A stretch of 49,542 nt of DNA from Solibaculum_A intestinale (GCF_040096205.1 NZ_JBBMFD010000019.1:1-49542), one strand, 5' to 3'. Counted from the stretch's first letter, positions 35,359-43,959 are shown. The notes: generated by a model not told the origin, from the sequence alone. Program-made: numbers and translations.

Positions 35359-36060
35359 ATGAAAAGCATTTTGGTAGCGGAGGACGAAGGCGCGATCCGC
35401 GAATTTGTCGTCATCAATTTGAAGCGGGCGGGGTACACCGTCTATGAAGCGGAAAACGGAAAGAAAGCGTTGGAACTGTTCGACAGCCTCCAGGGAGACG
35501 TGGACATTGCCCTTTTGGATATCATGATGCCGGAGATGGACGGGCTGGCCGCCTGCCGGGAGCTGCGGCAAAAAAGCCCCAACCTGGGAATCATCATGCT
35601 CACCGCCCGGTCCCAGGAAATGGACCGGGTCAGCGGTTTGATGATCGGGGCGGACGACTATGTGACAAAGCCCTTCTCCCCCTCCGAGCTGGTGGCACGG
35701 GTGGACGCCCTCTACCGCCGGGTGGAGATGAACGGCAACAAGCCCAAAAAGGCCGCATCGGAAGAAATTGTCTCGGGTGACTTTGTCCTTAACGTACGCA
35801 ACCGAACCCTTTCCCATAAGGGAAAAATGATCGAGCTGACCCATGTGGAATACCAGTTCATGGAGTGTTTCATGACCAATCCCGGCAAGGCTCTGGGCCG
35901 CACCGATATACTCAACAAGGTCTGGGGCGAAGGGTACTTTGGGGAAGAAAAAATCGTGGACGTCAATGTGCGGCGGCTGCGGATGAAGATCGAGGAGGAG
36001 CCATCGGCCCCCAAGCACATCATTACCGTCTGGGGCTTGGGGTATAAATGGCAGGCATAA
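35359..36060 (+). CDS. OmpR/PhoB-family response regulator
   Basis: The 233-residue protein has a receiver domain with the acidic pocket (Glu8/Asp9), phospho-acceptor Asp54 (LLDIMMPEMDG) and Lys104 (DDYVTKPFSP). A winged-helix DNA-binding domain follows at about 130-232 (VDVNVRRLRMKIEEEP, TVWGLGYKW). ATG 35359 has GAGGGA upstream. The kinase gene follows with no real gap, so they form a cognate pair. Confidence 0.93.
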   Translation: MKSILVAEDEGAIREFVVINLKRAGYTVYEAENGKKALELFDSLQGDVDIALLDIMMPEMDGLAACRELRQKSPNLGIIMLTARSQEMDRVSGLMIGADDYVTKPFSPSELVARVDALYRRVEMNGNKPKKAASEEIVSGDFVLNVRNRTLSHKGKMIELTHVEYQFMECFMTNPGKALGRTDILNKVWGEGYFGEEKIVDVNVRRLRMKIEEEPSAPKHIITVWGLGYKWQA

Positions 36061-36062
36061 CC

Positions 36063-37559
36063 ATGCGAAAAAAACTATCGTTGCCGGGTGTGGAGCACAT
36101 GTCCTCCAAGGGCATTACCCAGCGGTGGCTCTTCAACAGCCTGGGGCTGATTTTGGCCATTCTGATCGTCATTGAGCTGGCCATGGCCTTTATTGTGCAG
36201 GACTATTACTACAGCGGCATCCGCTGGCAGCTGGGGAACATCATGACCACCACCCAGGAGAGCTTTTCCCGTTACGCCAACCAAAGCCAATCGGAATTTG
36301 CGTCCCGCTCCATCAACGCGGTGGAAAATTTCAGCCTCAAAGAACAGGTGGAATTGCAGGTTTTTGATCAAAACGGCGACTTTATTCTTTCTTCCACCGG
36401 CTTTACTCCGGAGCTCGACCAGCGGCCGGACTATGACATGGCGCTGAAGGTGCTCAATGAGAAATCGGGGCAGCCCATCGGGGTCTCCTCCTACCACCTT
36501 TCCAGCGGCGAAAACGTTATGGCGTATACCTATATTCTCACCAACGCCGAGATAATGACGGGCGCCGTGCGGCTGGTGGTGTCCCTTTCGGGAGCGGACC
36601 GGCAGATTTTCATCATTGTGTCGGTGCTGCTGGTGATCGGCATTGCGGTGATTTTGTTTGTCATCATGTCCGGCTCCTATTTTATCAATTCCATTGTCAT
36701 CCCCGTCAAGGAGATCGGCGTGACGGCCCGCAAAATCGCCTTAGGCGATTTTAACGCCCGGCTGGAAAAGAAGTACAACGACGAAATCGGCGACCTGTGC
36801 GACACCATCAATTATATGGCAGGCGAGCTGGGCACCACCGAAAAAATGAAAAACGATTTCATTTCCTCCGTTTCTCATGAGCTGCGCACCCCTCTGACCG
36901 CCATCAAAGGCTGGGGGGAGACGCTGATGGATCTCGACCCGGTCAAGGACCGGGAAATGATGGAGAAGGGCATGGAGGTCATTATCGGGGAATCGGAACG
37001 ACTGTCCGGAATCGTGGAGGAGCTTCTGGATTTCTCCCGGCTGCAAAGCGGAAGGCTGACCATGAAGATGGAAAAAATCGACATCCTCGCAGAATTGGGC
37101 GAGGCGGTGTTCATGTTCCGGGAACGCTCCAAACGGGAAAACATCGAACTGATCTATTACGAGCCTGAGTTGCTCCCGCCTGTTTTGGGAGACCGCAACC
37201 GGCTCAAGCAGGTGTTTGTGAATATTCTGGACAATGCTTTTAAGTATTCCGACGCGGGAGGCCGGGTCCGGGTGGAGGCAGAGGAAGGCGACGGAGAAAT
37301 CCGTGTGGTCATCAGCGATACCGGATGCGGCATTTCCGCAGAAGACTTATCTAAGGTAAAGGAGAAATTCTATAAGGCAAATCACACCCGCCGCGGCTCT
37401 GGAATCGGGCTGGCGGTGGCGGATGAAATTATCCGCATGCACGGCGGCAATCTAGAGCTCCGATCGGTGGAAAACTCCGGCACCGATGTCATCATTACCT
37501 TGCCTGTCGCCGGCACGTCGGAGGGCGGCGAAGAAGATCCCCCTCAGCAATTGCAATAG
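36063..37559 (+). CDS. Membrane sensor histidine kinase
   Basis: Sensor of the two-component pair. The 498-residue protein has helices at about 24-46 and 182-204 around an extracellular domain of about 135 residues, then HAMP (about 205-258), HisKA with FISSVSHELRTPLTAI (His272) and HATPase with NILDNAFKYSDAGGRV, SDTGCGI and GSGIGLAVADEI. The start is ambiguous. ATG 36063 follows the regulator's stop closely, while ATG 36099 has GGAG at 36092-36095, and ATG 36048 would overlap the regulator. Overall PhoR/WalK-like. Confidence 0.9.
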   Translation: MRKKLSLPGVEHMSSKGITQRWLFNSLGLILAILIVIELAMAFIVQDYYYSGIRWQLGNIMTTTQESFSRYANQSQSEFASRSINAVENFSLKEQVELQVFDQNGDFILSSTGFTPELDQRPDYDMALKVLNEKSGQPIGVSSYHLSSGENVMAYTYILTNAEIMTGAVRLVVSLSGADRQIFIIVSVLLVIGIAVILFVIMSGSYFINSIVIPVKEIGVTARKIALGDFNARLEKKYNDEIGDLCDTINYMAGELGTTEKMKNDFISSVSHELRTPLTAIKGWGETLMDLDPVKDREMMEKGMEVIIGESERLSGIVEELLDFSRLQSGRLTMKMEKIDILAELGEAVFMFRERSKRENIELIYYEPELLPPVLGDRNRLKQVFVNILDNAFKYSDAGGRVRVEAEEGDGEIRVVISDTGCGISAEDLSKVKEKFYKANHTRRGSGIGLAVADEIIRMHGGNLELRSVENSGTDVIITLPVAGTSEGGEEDPPQQLQ

Positions 37560-37564
37560 AAAAT

Positions 37565-37613
37565 GCCTGGACAGCCGTCTTCCTACAGGGCGGTTGTCCA
37601 GGCTTCTTTTTTT
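37565..37613 (+). terminator. Terminator of the lipoprotein-RR-HK operon
   Basis: A 13-bp stem with one wobble (37565-37577 / 37591-37603, outer arms GCCTGGACA and TGTCCAGGC) is followed by TTCTTTTTTT. Confidence 0.9.
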
Positions 37614-37836
37614 GGTGATAAATATTCATATTTTCGCCTTATAACATCAAAGGCGGTTGACTCGCCGCTCCTTTACAACGGTTTCTTTTGTGCGGCAGGT
37701 GCCAGGGGCGACTGCAAGGCGGTTCTAACGAGGCTTGGAGGAAAGTTTCGCTCATTTGAAAGTAGGATAGAATTTAAGGAAATCCGCGCCGCTTCTTTTT
37801 AAGGCCGGCGTGCAAATAAAAAGGAGGGAATTTTTC
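37614..37836 (+). other. AT-richer intergenic stretch without a gene
   Basis: Between the kinase terminator and the orphan anti-sigma-like gene I find no sigma-factor remnant on either strand. A 79-codon open frame here overlaps the terminator, has no ribosome binding site and looks non-coding. The promoter of the next gene is not obvious. Confidence 0.4.
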
Positions 37837-38658
37837 ATGAAATCCGATTGCAAACAGGTGCGACAGCTGCTGCCTCACTATGTACAGGGCCTTTGCAGTG
37901 AGGAAGAGCGCAGAGCAGTGGAAGAACACGTACGCGGGTGCGAGGAATGCCGGGAGCTTCTCGATGCGATGGAGGCAAACGAAGTGGAGCTTACCGATGA
38001 TCCGCCTGCCGCTAGGAAGAAAGCATCGCCCAAGAAGCGGCGGCGCAGGCGGATTTTCGCATTGGTCACGGCGGTGGCACTGGTTTTCACAACCGCAGCC
38101 GTCACCCTTGTCTATAACCCTAACCTATATTACCAGTACCTTTATTGGGGCGACCGGATGCACATAACTCTCACCGTTGACGGGTTGTCCCCTTCTTTCC
38201 CTACCGACGAATGCCTAAAGCTGAGTTATCTCTATGTGGGGGAGGATACCACGACCTACAGTGCCGTAAAAAACTATGACTGGATTTATCCCATTCCGGG
38301 CACCTTTGACGCTTCGACACTGGATTGGGTTCCTCTGGAATTGGAAAGTCATCTAGAGAGCGATTCCCTTACCACCGGGTTTCCGGGCGGGCAGCCTGGG
38401 TACTATATTCTAAAAATTGAGGTAACTCCTTCGCTCTATAATTCGCTGCATCCTGGCCTGTCTACACAGGAGCCCGAATTGGGGCGGGTTTACGTCTTTG
38501 ATTTTTACAATGCAAATGGGTGGGATACCTGGAAAATGGACCTTGACCTGAAGACCTCTTTTTCCACAGATGGATACCGCACTATGCTGGCCAGAAGGAT
38601 GCGCTGTCTCACGCAGCCGGTATCCGCAAATGAGCAATGGCACTATTATCACGGCTGA
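37837..38658 (+). CDS. zf-HC2 anti-sigma-factor-like membrane protein, orphan
   Basis: The 273-residue protein has an N-terminal zinc-binding anti-sigma domain (HVRGCEECRELL: His31, Cys35, Cys38, plus Cys5), a basic stretch (KKASPKKRRRRR), one helix (about 72-93) and an extracellular domain of about 180 residues (NPNLYYQYLYWGDRMHITLT ... FPGGQPGYYILKIEV). The same layout recurs in the protein at 39638, which is paired with a sigma factor; here no sigma gene is adjacent. ATG 37837 has AAGGAGGG 8 bases upstream. It may act on the sigma factor encoded at 39147 or on one elsewhere. Confidence 0.75.
   Translation: MKSDCKQVRQLLPHYVQGLCSEEERRAVEEHVRGCEECRELLDAMEANEVELTDDPPAARKKASPKKRRRRRIFALVTAVALVFTTAAVTLVYNPNLYYQYLYWGDRMHITLTVDGLSPSFPTDECLKLSYLYVGEDTTTYSAVKNYDWIYPIPGTFDASTLDWVPLELESHLESDSLTTGFPGGQPGYYILKIEVTPSLYNSLHPGLSTQEPELGRVYVFDFYNANGWDTWKMDLDLKTSFSTDGYRTMLARRMRCLTQPVSANEQWHYYHG
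37860..38042 (+). repeat. Direct repeat, copy 1 (anti-sigma domain)
   Basis: This 183-base segment recurs at 38761-38943 without gaps; I count about 12 mismatches (about 93% identity). It covers the zinc domain and the basic linker. Confidence 0.85.
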
Positions 38659-38737
38659 CAAAGCCGCCATATGCTTCTTCGTCAAATGAAAGCGCAGATA
38701 AGGTCATTATAAAAATATAGATTAGGGAAGTGAAGCT

Positions 38738-38995
38738 ATGCAAGCAAGTTGCCGGGAACTGCGACAGCTGCTGCCCCACTATGTACAGGGCCTTTGCAGC
38801 GAGGAGGAACGCAGAGCAGTGGAAGAACACGTACGCGGATGCGAGGAATGATGGGAGCTTCTCGACGCCATGGAGGCAAACGAAATGGAGCTTACCGATG
38901 ATCCGCCTGCCGCAAGGGAGAAAGCATCGCCCAAGAAGCGGCGACTTAACTGGTTTTTCGCGTCGAGCGGATACCCAAACCGTGTTTTAAAATGA
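38738..38995 (+). pseudogene. Nonsense-mutated, truncated copy of the zf-HC2 gene
   Basis: ATG 38738 opens a frame nearly identical to the start of the gene at 37837. Codon 38, which should be the last zinc ligand Cys38, is TGA (38849-38851), and the next codon is Trp in place of Arg. Behind the stop the frame stays open and similar to KKASPKKRR, then diverges (LNWFFASSGY) and ends at TGA 38993-38995. The helix and ectodomain are absent. If translated, a 37-residue piece with an incomplete zinc site would result. Confidence 0.8.
38761..38943 (+). repeat. Direct repeat, copy 2 (anti-sigma domain)
   Basis: Partner of the segment at 37860-38042 at an offset of 901 bases. Similarity stops near 38943, where the functional copy enters its membrane helix. 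Confidence 0.85.
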
Positions 38996-39017
38996 CACCG
39001 TGGGGATAAAGGAAGAT

Positions 39018-39062
39018 TGCCCGGACTGTGGTCAATCAAACGACCTAGTCCGGGCATTTTTT
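39018..39062 (+). terminator. Terminator upstream of the ECF sigma gene
   Basis: TGCCCGGACT (39018-39027) / AGTCCGGGCA (39047-39056), with an inner GGTC/GACC, is followed by TTTTTT. It separates the duplicated anti-sigma copies from the sigma operon. Confidence 0.85.
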
Positions 39063-39146
39063 GCTATCATATCTGCTTACAAATCCATAACACTTGTGAC
39101 ATTTCGCATCTTTTGGGTACTTATGATCGAAAAAGGGGGGAATGGG

Positions 39147-39641
39147 ATGGGGCGGATGGACGACATGGCAGAGCAATACTATTCACAGGTTTATCACTAT
39201 CTGGTTTCCTTGACCAAAAACGCCGCGCTGGCCGAAGACCTGACCCAGGAAACCTTTTGTCAGGCAGTGGTGTCCATCGACCGGTTTCGCGGCGAATGCA
39301 CGATGTATGTTTGGCTGTGCCAAATTGCAAAGCATCAGTTTTACAAATACCTGCGCAAAAAGAAACGGCATGCGGAAGTAGCCTTTCCGGAGGAAGAGCT
39401 TCTTTCCTCTTCGGTTGTGGACGAAGAGTTTCTGGCAGCACAGGGAGCCATGGAAATTTACCGGGCCATTCACCGGCTTGCGCAGCCTTATAATGAAGTG
39501 GCAAACCTGCGCCTTTTCGGCAACCTGAAATTCGCGCAGATCGGGGAACTTTTCGGCAAAAGCGAAAACTGGGCTCGGACCACCTTTTACCGGGCGAAAC
39601 TGAAAATTCAAGCGAATCTAAAGGAGGGAACAAACGAATGA
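39147..39641 (+). CDS. ECF-type RNA polymerase sigma factor
   Basis: The 164-residue protein has sigma region 2 (LAEDLTQETFCQAVVSIDRF, then FRGECTMYVWLCQIAKHQF) and region 4 (YNEVANLRLFGNLKFAQIGE followed by SENWARTTFYRAKLKI). ATG 39147 follows AAAGGGGGG; the frame is open upstream to 39000 but passes through the terminator. Its stop overlaps the start of the anti-sigma gene (ATGA), a typical sigma/anti-sigma operon. Autoregulation is likely for the family; I could not define its target promoter. Confidence 0.9.
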   Translation: MGRMDDMAEQYYSQVYHYLVSLTKNAALAEDLTQETFCQAVVSIDRFRGECTMYVWLCQIAKHQFYKYLRKKKRHAEVAFPEEELLSSSVVDEEFLAAQGAMEIYRAIHRLAQPYNEVANLRLFGNLKFAQIGELFGKSENWARTTFYRAKLKIQANLKEGTNE

Positions 39642-40477
39642 GTTATCCATGCAACATCATTCAGGATTTGCTGCCAAGCTATGTGGACGGTCTTTGCAGT
39701 GCGCAAAGCCAGCAAGCCGTGGAAGAGCATGTGCGCGGGTGTGAGCCTTGCCGGCAGATGCTCGACGCCATGCAGGCAAAGGAGTATGAGCTGCCAGACC
39801 CGGCCCAAAACCTCAAAAAGAAACGGCCCTTTCAAAAGCTACGCAACCGGGTGCTGTCTTTGATTATGGCGGTGGTGCTGGTCTGCGGGAGCGTGTCGGT
39901 CTTCTTCCTTTATAACCAGAACTTCTATTATCAGTATCTTCACTGGGGTGACCGGGTTCATATCAATTTGACGGTAAACGATATTGATGCGTCGGTTCCC
40001 ATTGAGGAATGCGTTGCATTCAGCTATGCGTATATCGGCGACGATCTGGATGCGCCAATCAAGATCAGAGAGATACTCAGACGGTATACAAGCAACCTTT
40101 CAGACGCTCTTCCGATGGATTATACCTCTACGTATGGATATGAATGGGTCCCTCTTACGCTTGACCGTACGGGAGATCATTCTTTTAGTACCAGCTTTCC
40201 AGGTGGGGAAAAGGGCTATTATATGATTCGTGTGGATGTAAAGCCGCCCTTGTATGACTATATCTTTCCCAATCTTCCGAACCCCGATCCAAATTGGAAA
40301 GGTGTTATCTTTACATATGATATTTTTAATCTGGACGGCTGGGAGACTTGGGATTATGATCTTATCATGCAAATGGAGTACTACGAAACGAATTGCTCGG
40401 TCCAGATCAGCGATCAATTTACAACCTGTTCCAGTTCCGGCACTTACACATCGAAATGGAAGCATAATATCAGATAA
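39638..40477 (+). CDS. zf-HC2 anti-sigma factor, partner of the ECF sigma factor
   Basis: Membrane-bound anti-sigma factor, 279 residues. The zinc domain has HVRGCEPCRQML (His31, Cys35, Cys38) and Cys5; a helix lies at about 70-92; the extracellular domain of about 185 residues shares NQNFYYQYLHWGDRVHINLT and FPGGEKGYYMIRVDV with the orphan copy at 37837. That ectodomain is not recognised and probably senses an envelope signal. The overlapping start assures stoichiometric translation with the sigma factor. Confidence 0.85.
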   Translation: MSYPCNIIQDLLPSYVDGLCSAQSQQAVEEHVRGCEPCRQMLDAMQAKEYELPDPAQNLKKKRPFQKLRNRVLSLIMAVVLVCGSVSVFFLYNQNFYYQYLHWGDRVHINLTVNDIDASVPIEECVAFSYAYIGDDLDAPIKIREILRRYTSNLSDALPMDYTSTYGYEWVPLTLDRTGDHSFSTSFPGGEKGYYMIRVDVKPPLYDYIFPNLPNPDPNWKGVIFTYDIFNLDGWETWDYDLIMQMEYYETNCSVQISDQFTTCSSSGTYTSKWKHNIR

Positions 40478-40514
40478 GAAAGAAGGAGGCCATCGGGCCT
40501 CCTTCTTTCTTATC
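40473..40514. terminator. Shared bidirectional terminator containing both stop codons
   Basis: A perfect 19-bp stem (40473-40491 / 40496-40514) with loop ATCG contains the TAA of the anti-sigma gene on one strand and the TAA of mrnC on the other. The A/T-rich stem base supplies a T-rich tail in both directions. Confidence 0.85.
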
Positions 40515-40917
40515 TATCCGCCTCTTCTTTCACGGCTTCTCTAAAAAGCGCCCGAAGCCGTTCGCCGTCCCCTTTCAGGTAGAGCCAGCCGAACAGGCAT
40601 TCCAGCGCCGTTGCCTGGTGGTACTCCTCCACCGACGCGTTCTGCGGCACCCGCCTGGCCGGGTGGGCATTGCGTCCCCGGCGGAAAACCGCCTGCTCCT
40701 CTTCGGTGAGCAGGGGAAGAATCCGGGCGGCAGCAGCAGCCTGGGCGGGCGCCTTCGCCAGAGCCACCGCCGCCGTGTGCAGCTTTTTGGGCGGATAGTT
40801 TCCCGCCCCAATCAGCCGCTCCCGGATCATCAGCTCATAAACCCCGTCGCCCACATAGGCCAGGGACAGGGGGCTGATGGTCTTTAGATCTCCTGCAAAG
40901 GGGAAGAACTGCTGCAT
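40510..40917 (-). CDS. mrnC: Mini-ribonuclease III
   Basis: Dimeric double-strand RNase, lacking the dsRNA-binding domain, that matures 23S rRNA in Bacillota. The 135-residue protein has the RNase III signature LSLAYVGDGVYELMIRERL with its catalytic acidic residue, and a second acidic cluster in ALECLFGWLYLKGD. It lies 18 bases after obg and is probably co-transcribed with it. Confidence 0.92.
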   Translation of the reverse strand: MQQFFPFAGDLKTISPLSLAYVGDGVYELMIRERLIGAGNYPPKKLHTAAVALAKAPAQAAAAARILPLLTEEEQAVFRRGRNAHPARRVPQNASVEEYHQATALECLFGWLYLKGDGERLRALFREAVKEEADR

Positions 40918-40935
40918 TCCCTTTCTTCCCCTTCC

Positions 40936-42204
40936 TTAGTTGACAAAGTCAAATTCCAGGTCGTAGATACACACGGTATCTCCCTCCTGGATGCCTTCGT
41001 TTCGGAGCGCTTCAATGATTCCGCTCTGAATTAAAACACGCTGAAAATACTGCATGGATTCATAATCATCGAAGTTCACCCCGGACATGACCTTCAGCAG
41101 CCATTCGCCTTCCACAAACCAGACGCCGTCCTGATGGCGGATGGTGAAGGGACGGCCTCCCTTCTCAAACTTTTCCTGAGGCGCAGGCTCCGGCTCGTAG
41201 GTAACGATGGGAGGCAGCTTGGAAAGCTCCTCGGTAATCTTTTTGATAAGCGGGTCCACCCCGTAATGGATGGCTGCCATAATGGGGAAAAATGAGTACC
41301 CCTTTTCTTTGACATAGGCTTCGAATCTGGCCACCTGCTCATCGCTTGCCAAGTCACACTTGTTCCCGGCCACCAGCATGGGGCGGCCTGCCAGCTCCTC
41401 ACGATAGGCGGCAAGCTCCTTGTTGATGGCCTCAAAATCCGCAATGGGATCCCGGCCTTCGCTCCCCGCCACGTCCACAATGTGAACCAGCAGCCGGCAG
41501 CGGTCGATATGGCGCAGGAACTCATGCCCCAGGCCTACGCCTTCGCTGGCCCCCTCGATGATCCCGGGTATGTCCGCCATGACGAAGGAAACGCCCTCGG
41601 CGATGCGTACCACGCCCAGTACCGGGGTCAGGGTGGTAAAATGGTAGTCGGCAATCACGGGCTTTGCCTCGCTGACCACCGAAATCAGGGTGGATTTCCC
41701 CACATTTGGAAAGCCCACCAGCCCCACGTCTGCCAGGAGCTTGAGCTCCAGCTTCAGCTCCAAGCTTTCCCCCGGCGTCCCCGGTTTGGCAAAGCGGGGA
41801 ACTTGACGGGTGGCGGTGGCAAAGTGGGTGTTTCCCCAGCCGCCCCGGCCGCCCTTGGCAATAACCACCGGCTCGTCCGTGGACAGGTCCGCAAGCAGCC
41901 GGCCTGTCTGCGCTTCCCGCACGACAGTACCCCGCGGGACACGGATGATGGTGTCCTCCCCGCCCTTGCCAAAGCAGCGGTTTGCACGCCCCGCCTCGCC
42001 CGTCTGGGCGGTATACTTGCGTTTGTACCGAAAGTCGGACAGGGTGGTGAGATTGTCGTCCACCTGGAAGACAATGTCCCCCCCCTTGCCGCCGTCCCCG
42101 CCGTCCGGCCCGCCTGCGGCAATGTATTTCTCCCGGCGGAAGGAAACGCATCCGTTTCCTCCGTCGCCGGCACGTACCATGATTTTTGCACTGTCTACAA
42201 ACAT
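40936..42204 (-). CDS. obg: Obg-family GTPase
   Basis: Ribosome-associated GTPase of 50S assembly and stress control. The 422-residue protein has the Gly-rich Obg fold (about 1-158), the GTPase domain with GFPNVGKST, DIPGIIEGAS and NKCD, and the C-terminal OCT domain (about 350-422). ATG 42204 has AGGAGAA upstream on the minus strand. Length and domains are complete. Confidence 0.96.
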   Translation of the reverse strand: MFVDSAKIMVRAGDGGNGCVSFRREKYIAAGGPDGGDGGKGGDIVFQVDDNLTTLSDFRYKRKYTAQTGEAGRANRCFGKGGEDTIIRVPRGTVVREAQTGRLLADLSTDEPVVIAKGGRGGWGNTHFATATRQVPRFAKPGTPGESLELKLELKLLADVGLVGFPNVGKSTLISVVSEAKPVIADYHFTTLTPVLGVVRIAEGVSFVMADIPGIIEGASEGVGLGHEFLRHIDRCRLLVHIVDVAGSEGRDPIADFEAINKELAAYREELAGRPMLVAGNKCDLASDEQVARFEAYVKEKGYSFFPIMAAIHYGVDPLIKKITEELSKLPPIVTYEPEPAPQEKFEKGGRPFTIRHQDGVWFVEGEWLLKVMSGVNFDDYESMQYFQRVLIQSGIIEALRNEGIQEGDTVCIYDLEFDFVN

Positions 42205-42297
42205 GCTGTTCTCCTATTCTGTGAGACGTCCCTTTTTGCAGGCCGCATGTCCGGCGGCCTTAGCTTACTATGCTTAGTATAAACCGGCCCCGCCCTT

Positions 42298-43878
42298 TTA
42301 TTGGGCCGCATGGTCCCGGATCAGCCGGTATTCGAAGGAATCCACCAGGGCAAGCCAGCTTGCCTGAATGACGTCGGTGGAAACGCCCACCGTAGTCCAC
42401 ACGTCCTTGCCGTCGGTGGAGGTGATGAGAACCCGGACGTTGGCGGCGGTGGCCTGCTTGGAGTCCATCACGCGCACTTTATAGTCGATCAACCGGCACC
42501 GGCCCATGGACTGGTAAAAATGGGACAACGCTTCCCGCAGAGCCAGGTCCAGCGCGTGAACCGGGCCGTCCCCTTCTGCCGCCGCAATGCAAAGCTCGCC
42601 GCCCACCCGGATTTTGATGGTGGCGGTGGCGGAATTGCCGGTGTCGTCCCTGGGCTCTTCGTCGAGCACCTTATAACTGACCAGTTCAAAAAAGGGCTCG
42701 TACATCCCTAGCGCCTTGCGCACCACCAGTTCAAAGCTGGGCTCCGCCCCCTCGAACTGATAGCCGTCATGCTCGAGCTGCTTTAACCGGTCGAGAATCA
42801 CCTGGGTTTCCCGGGACTCCCTCGTAAGCTCCGGACAGACCCGCTGCACCCGCTGCAAAACAGCCGCCCGGCCCGTTTGCTCGGACATGAGAAACCGCCG
42901 TTCGTTTCCCACCGATTCCGGGCTTACCTGCTCAAAGGACCGGGACAATTTCAGCACCCCGTCCGCGTGCATCCCCGCCTTATGGGCAAAGGCGGAGGCA
43001 CCGATAAAGGGCTGGGTATGGGGAATGCGAACGTTGGCGATTTCCGCGATTTCCCTGGAAACCGGCGTCAGGCTTGCGAGGTTCTCCGGCGGGATGCACA
43101 AAATTCCCCGCTTGAGCTGCAAATTGGACGCAATGGTGGAAAGGTTCGCATTGCCGCACCGCTCGCCAAAGCCAAGCCAGGTCCCCTGCACCTGAACAGC
43201 CCCCGCCTGCACCGCGGCTATTGTCCCCGCGACCGCCATGCCGCAGTCGTTGTGGCAGTGAATTCCCACTGTCCCTTCCGGGAACTGCTTCACCACCTCG
43301 CCGGTAATTTTTCCAATCTCATCGGGGAAGGTGCCGCCGTTGGTGTCGCACAAAACCAAGCGTTCTGCGCCTGCGTCCGCTGCTGCCTGCAGCGCTGCCA
43401 AGGCAAACGCCGGATCGTCCTTATAGCCGTCGAAGAAATGCTCCGCGTCAAAAAAAACCTGTTTCCCGTTCTCCTTGAGGTAACGAACCGTGTCCCCGAT
43501 CATGGCAAAGTTTTCTTGAGGGGTGGTCCCCAGGATTTCCGTCACATGCAGCTTCCAGCTCTTTCCGAAAATACAGCACACTGGCGCGTTCGCCTGCAAA
43601 AGGGCCTGCACGTTCGCGTCCTGCGCCGCTTTTATCCCTTTTCGCCGGGTGGAACCGAAGGCGACGATGGTCGCGTGGGCAAGCGTCATCGTTTCAATCT
43701 GCTGGAAATATTCCATGTCCTTTGGATTGGAGGCCGGGTTTCCCGCTTCAATGTAGGCGACCCCCAAGGAATCCAACAGCCTGGTAATCGCCAGCTTATC
43801 CTCCACCGATAGGGAGATTCCTTCTCCCTGCGCACCGTCGCGCAAGGTGGAATCAAACAGTTCAATTTCGCGCTGCAT
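42298..43878 (-). CDS. cimA: (R)-citramalate synthase
   Basis: Condenses pyruvate and acetyl-CoA to citramalate for threonine-independent isoleucine synthesis. The 526-residue protein has a DRE-TIM barrel (FDSTLRDGAQGEG, CDTNGGTFPDE, GIHCHNDCGMAVA) and a C-terminal LeuA-type allosteric dimer domain (LIDYKVRVMDSKQATAANVR). The length and the YIEAGNP segment favour CimA over 2-isopropylmalate or homocitrate synthase. ATG 43878 is chosen (MQREIELF) with GGGGGTG just upstream. No other branched-chain genes are nearby. Confidence 0.88.
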   Translation of the reverse strand: MQREIELFDSTLRDGAQGEGISLSVEDKLAITRLLDSLGVAYIEAGNPASNPKDMEYFQQIETMTLAHATIVAFGSTRRKGIKAAQDANVQALLQANAPVCCIFGKSWKLHVTEILGTTPQENFAMIGDTVRYLKENGKQVFFDAEHFFDGYKDDPAFALAALQAAADAGAERLVLCDTNGGTFPDEIGKITGEVVKQFPEGTVGIHCHNDCGMAVAGTIAAVQAGAVQVQGTWLGFGERCGNANLSTIASNLQLKRGILCIPPENLASLTPVSREIAEIANVRIPHTQPFIGASAFAHKAGMHADGVLKLSRSFEQVSPESVGNERRFLMSEQTGRAAVLQRVQRVCPELTRESRETQVILDRLKQLEHDGYQFEGAEPSFELVVRKALGMYEPFFELVSYKVLDEEPRDDTGNSATATIKIRVGGELCIAAAEGDGPVHALDLALREALSHFYQSMGRCRLIDYKVRVMDSKQATAANVRVLITSTDGKDVWTTVGVSTDVIQASWLALVDSFEYRLIRDHAAQ

Positions 43879-43910
43879 AACCGACACCCCCAAATTTTGA
43901 TTTGCCTTTC

Positions 43911-43939
43911 ATTATGGAGGAATTTTTCCCGCTTGTCAA
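43911..43939 (-). promoter_or_regulatory. Promoter of cimA
   Basis: On the minus strand TTGACA (43939-43934) and CATAAT (43916-43911) are 17 bases apart. A diverging promoter at 43960 shares the region. Confidence 0.75.
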
Positions 43940-43959
43940 CCGCCGGGCCTTGGTTTTCC

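Noticed and set aside
37563..37802. 79-codon open frame between the kinase and the orphan anti-sigma gene
   Set aside because: It begins inside the terminator, has no ribosome binding site and shows no protein-like pattern.
38849..38851. TGA read as selenocysteine in the duplicated anti-sigma domain
   Set aside because: The codon replaces a zinc-ligand Cys, which is suggestive. However, no SECIS-like hairpin is evident, the next residue is also changed and the protein lacks its helix and ectodomain, so a nonsense mutation is simpler.
37860..38943. CRISPR-like repeat array
   Set aside because: Only two long copies exist, both coding; no short regularly spaced repeats are seen anywhere in the window.
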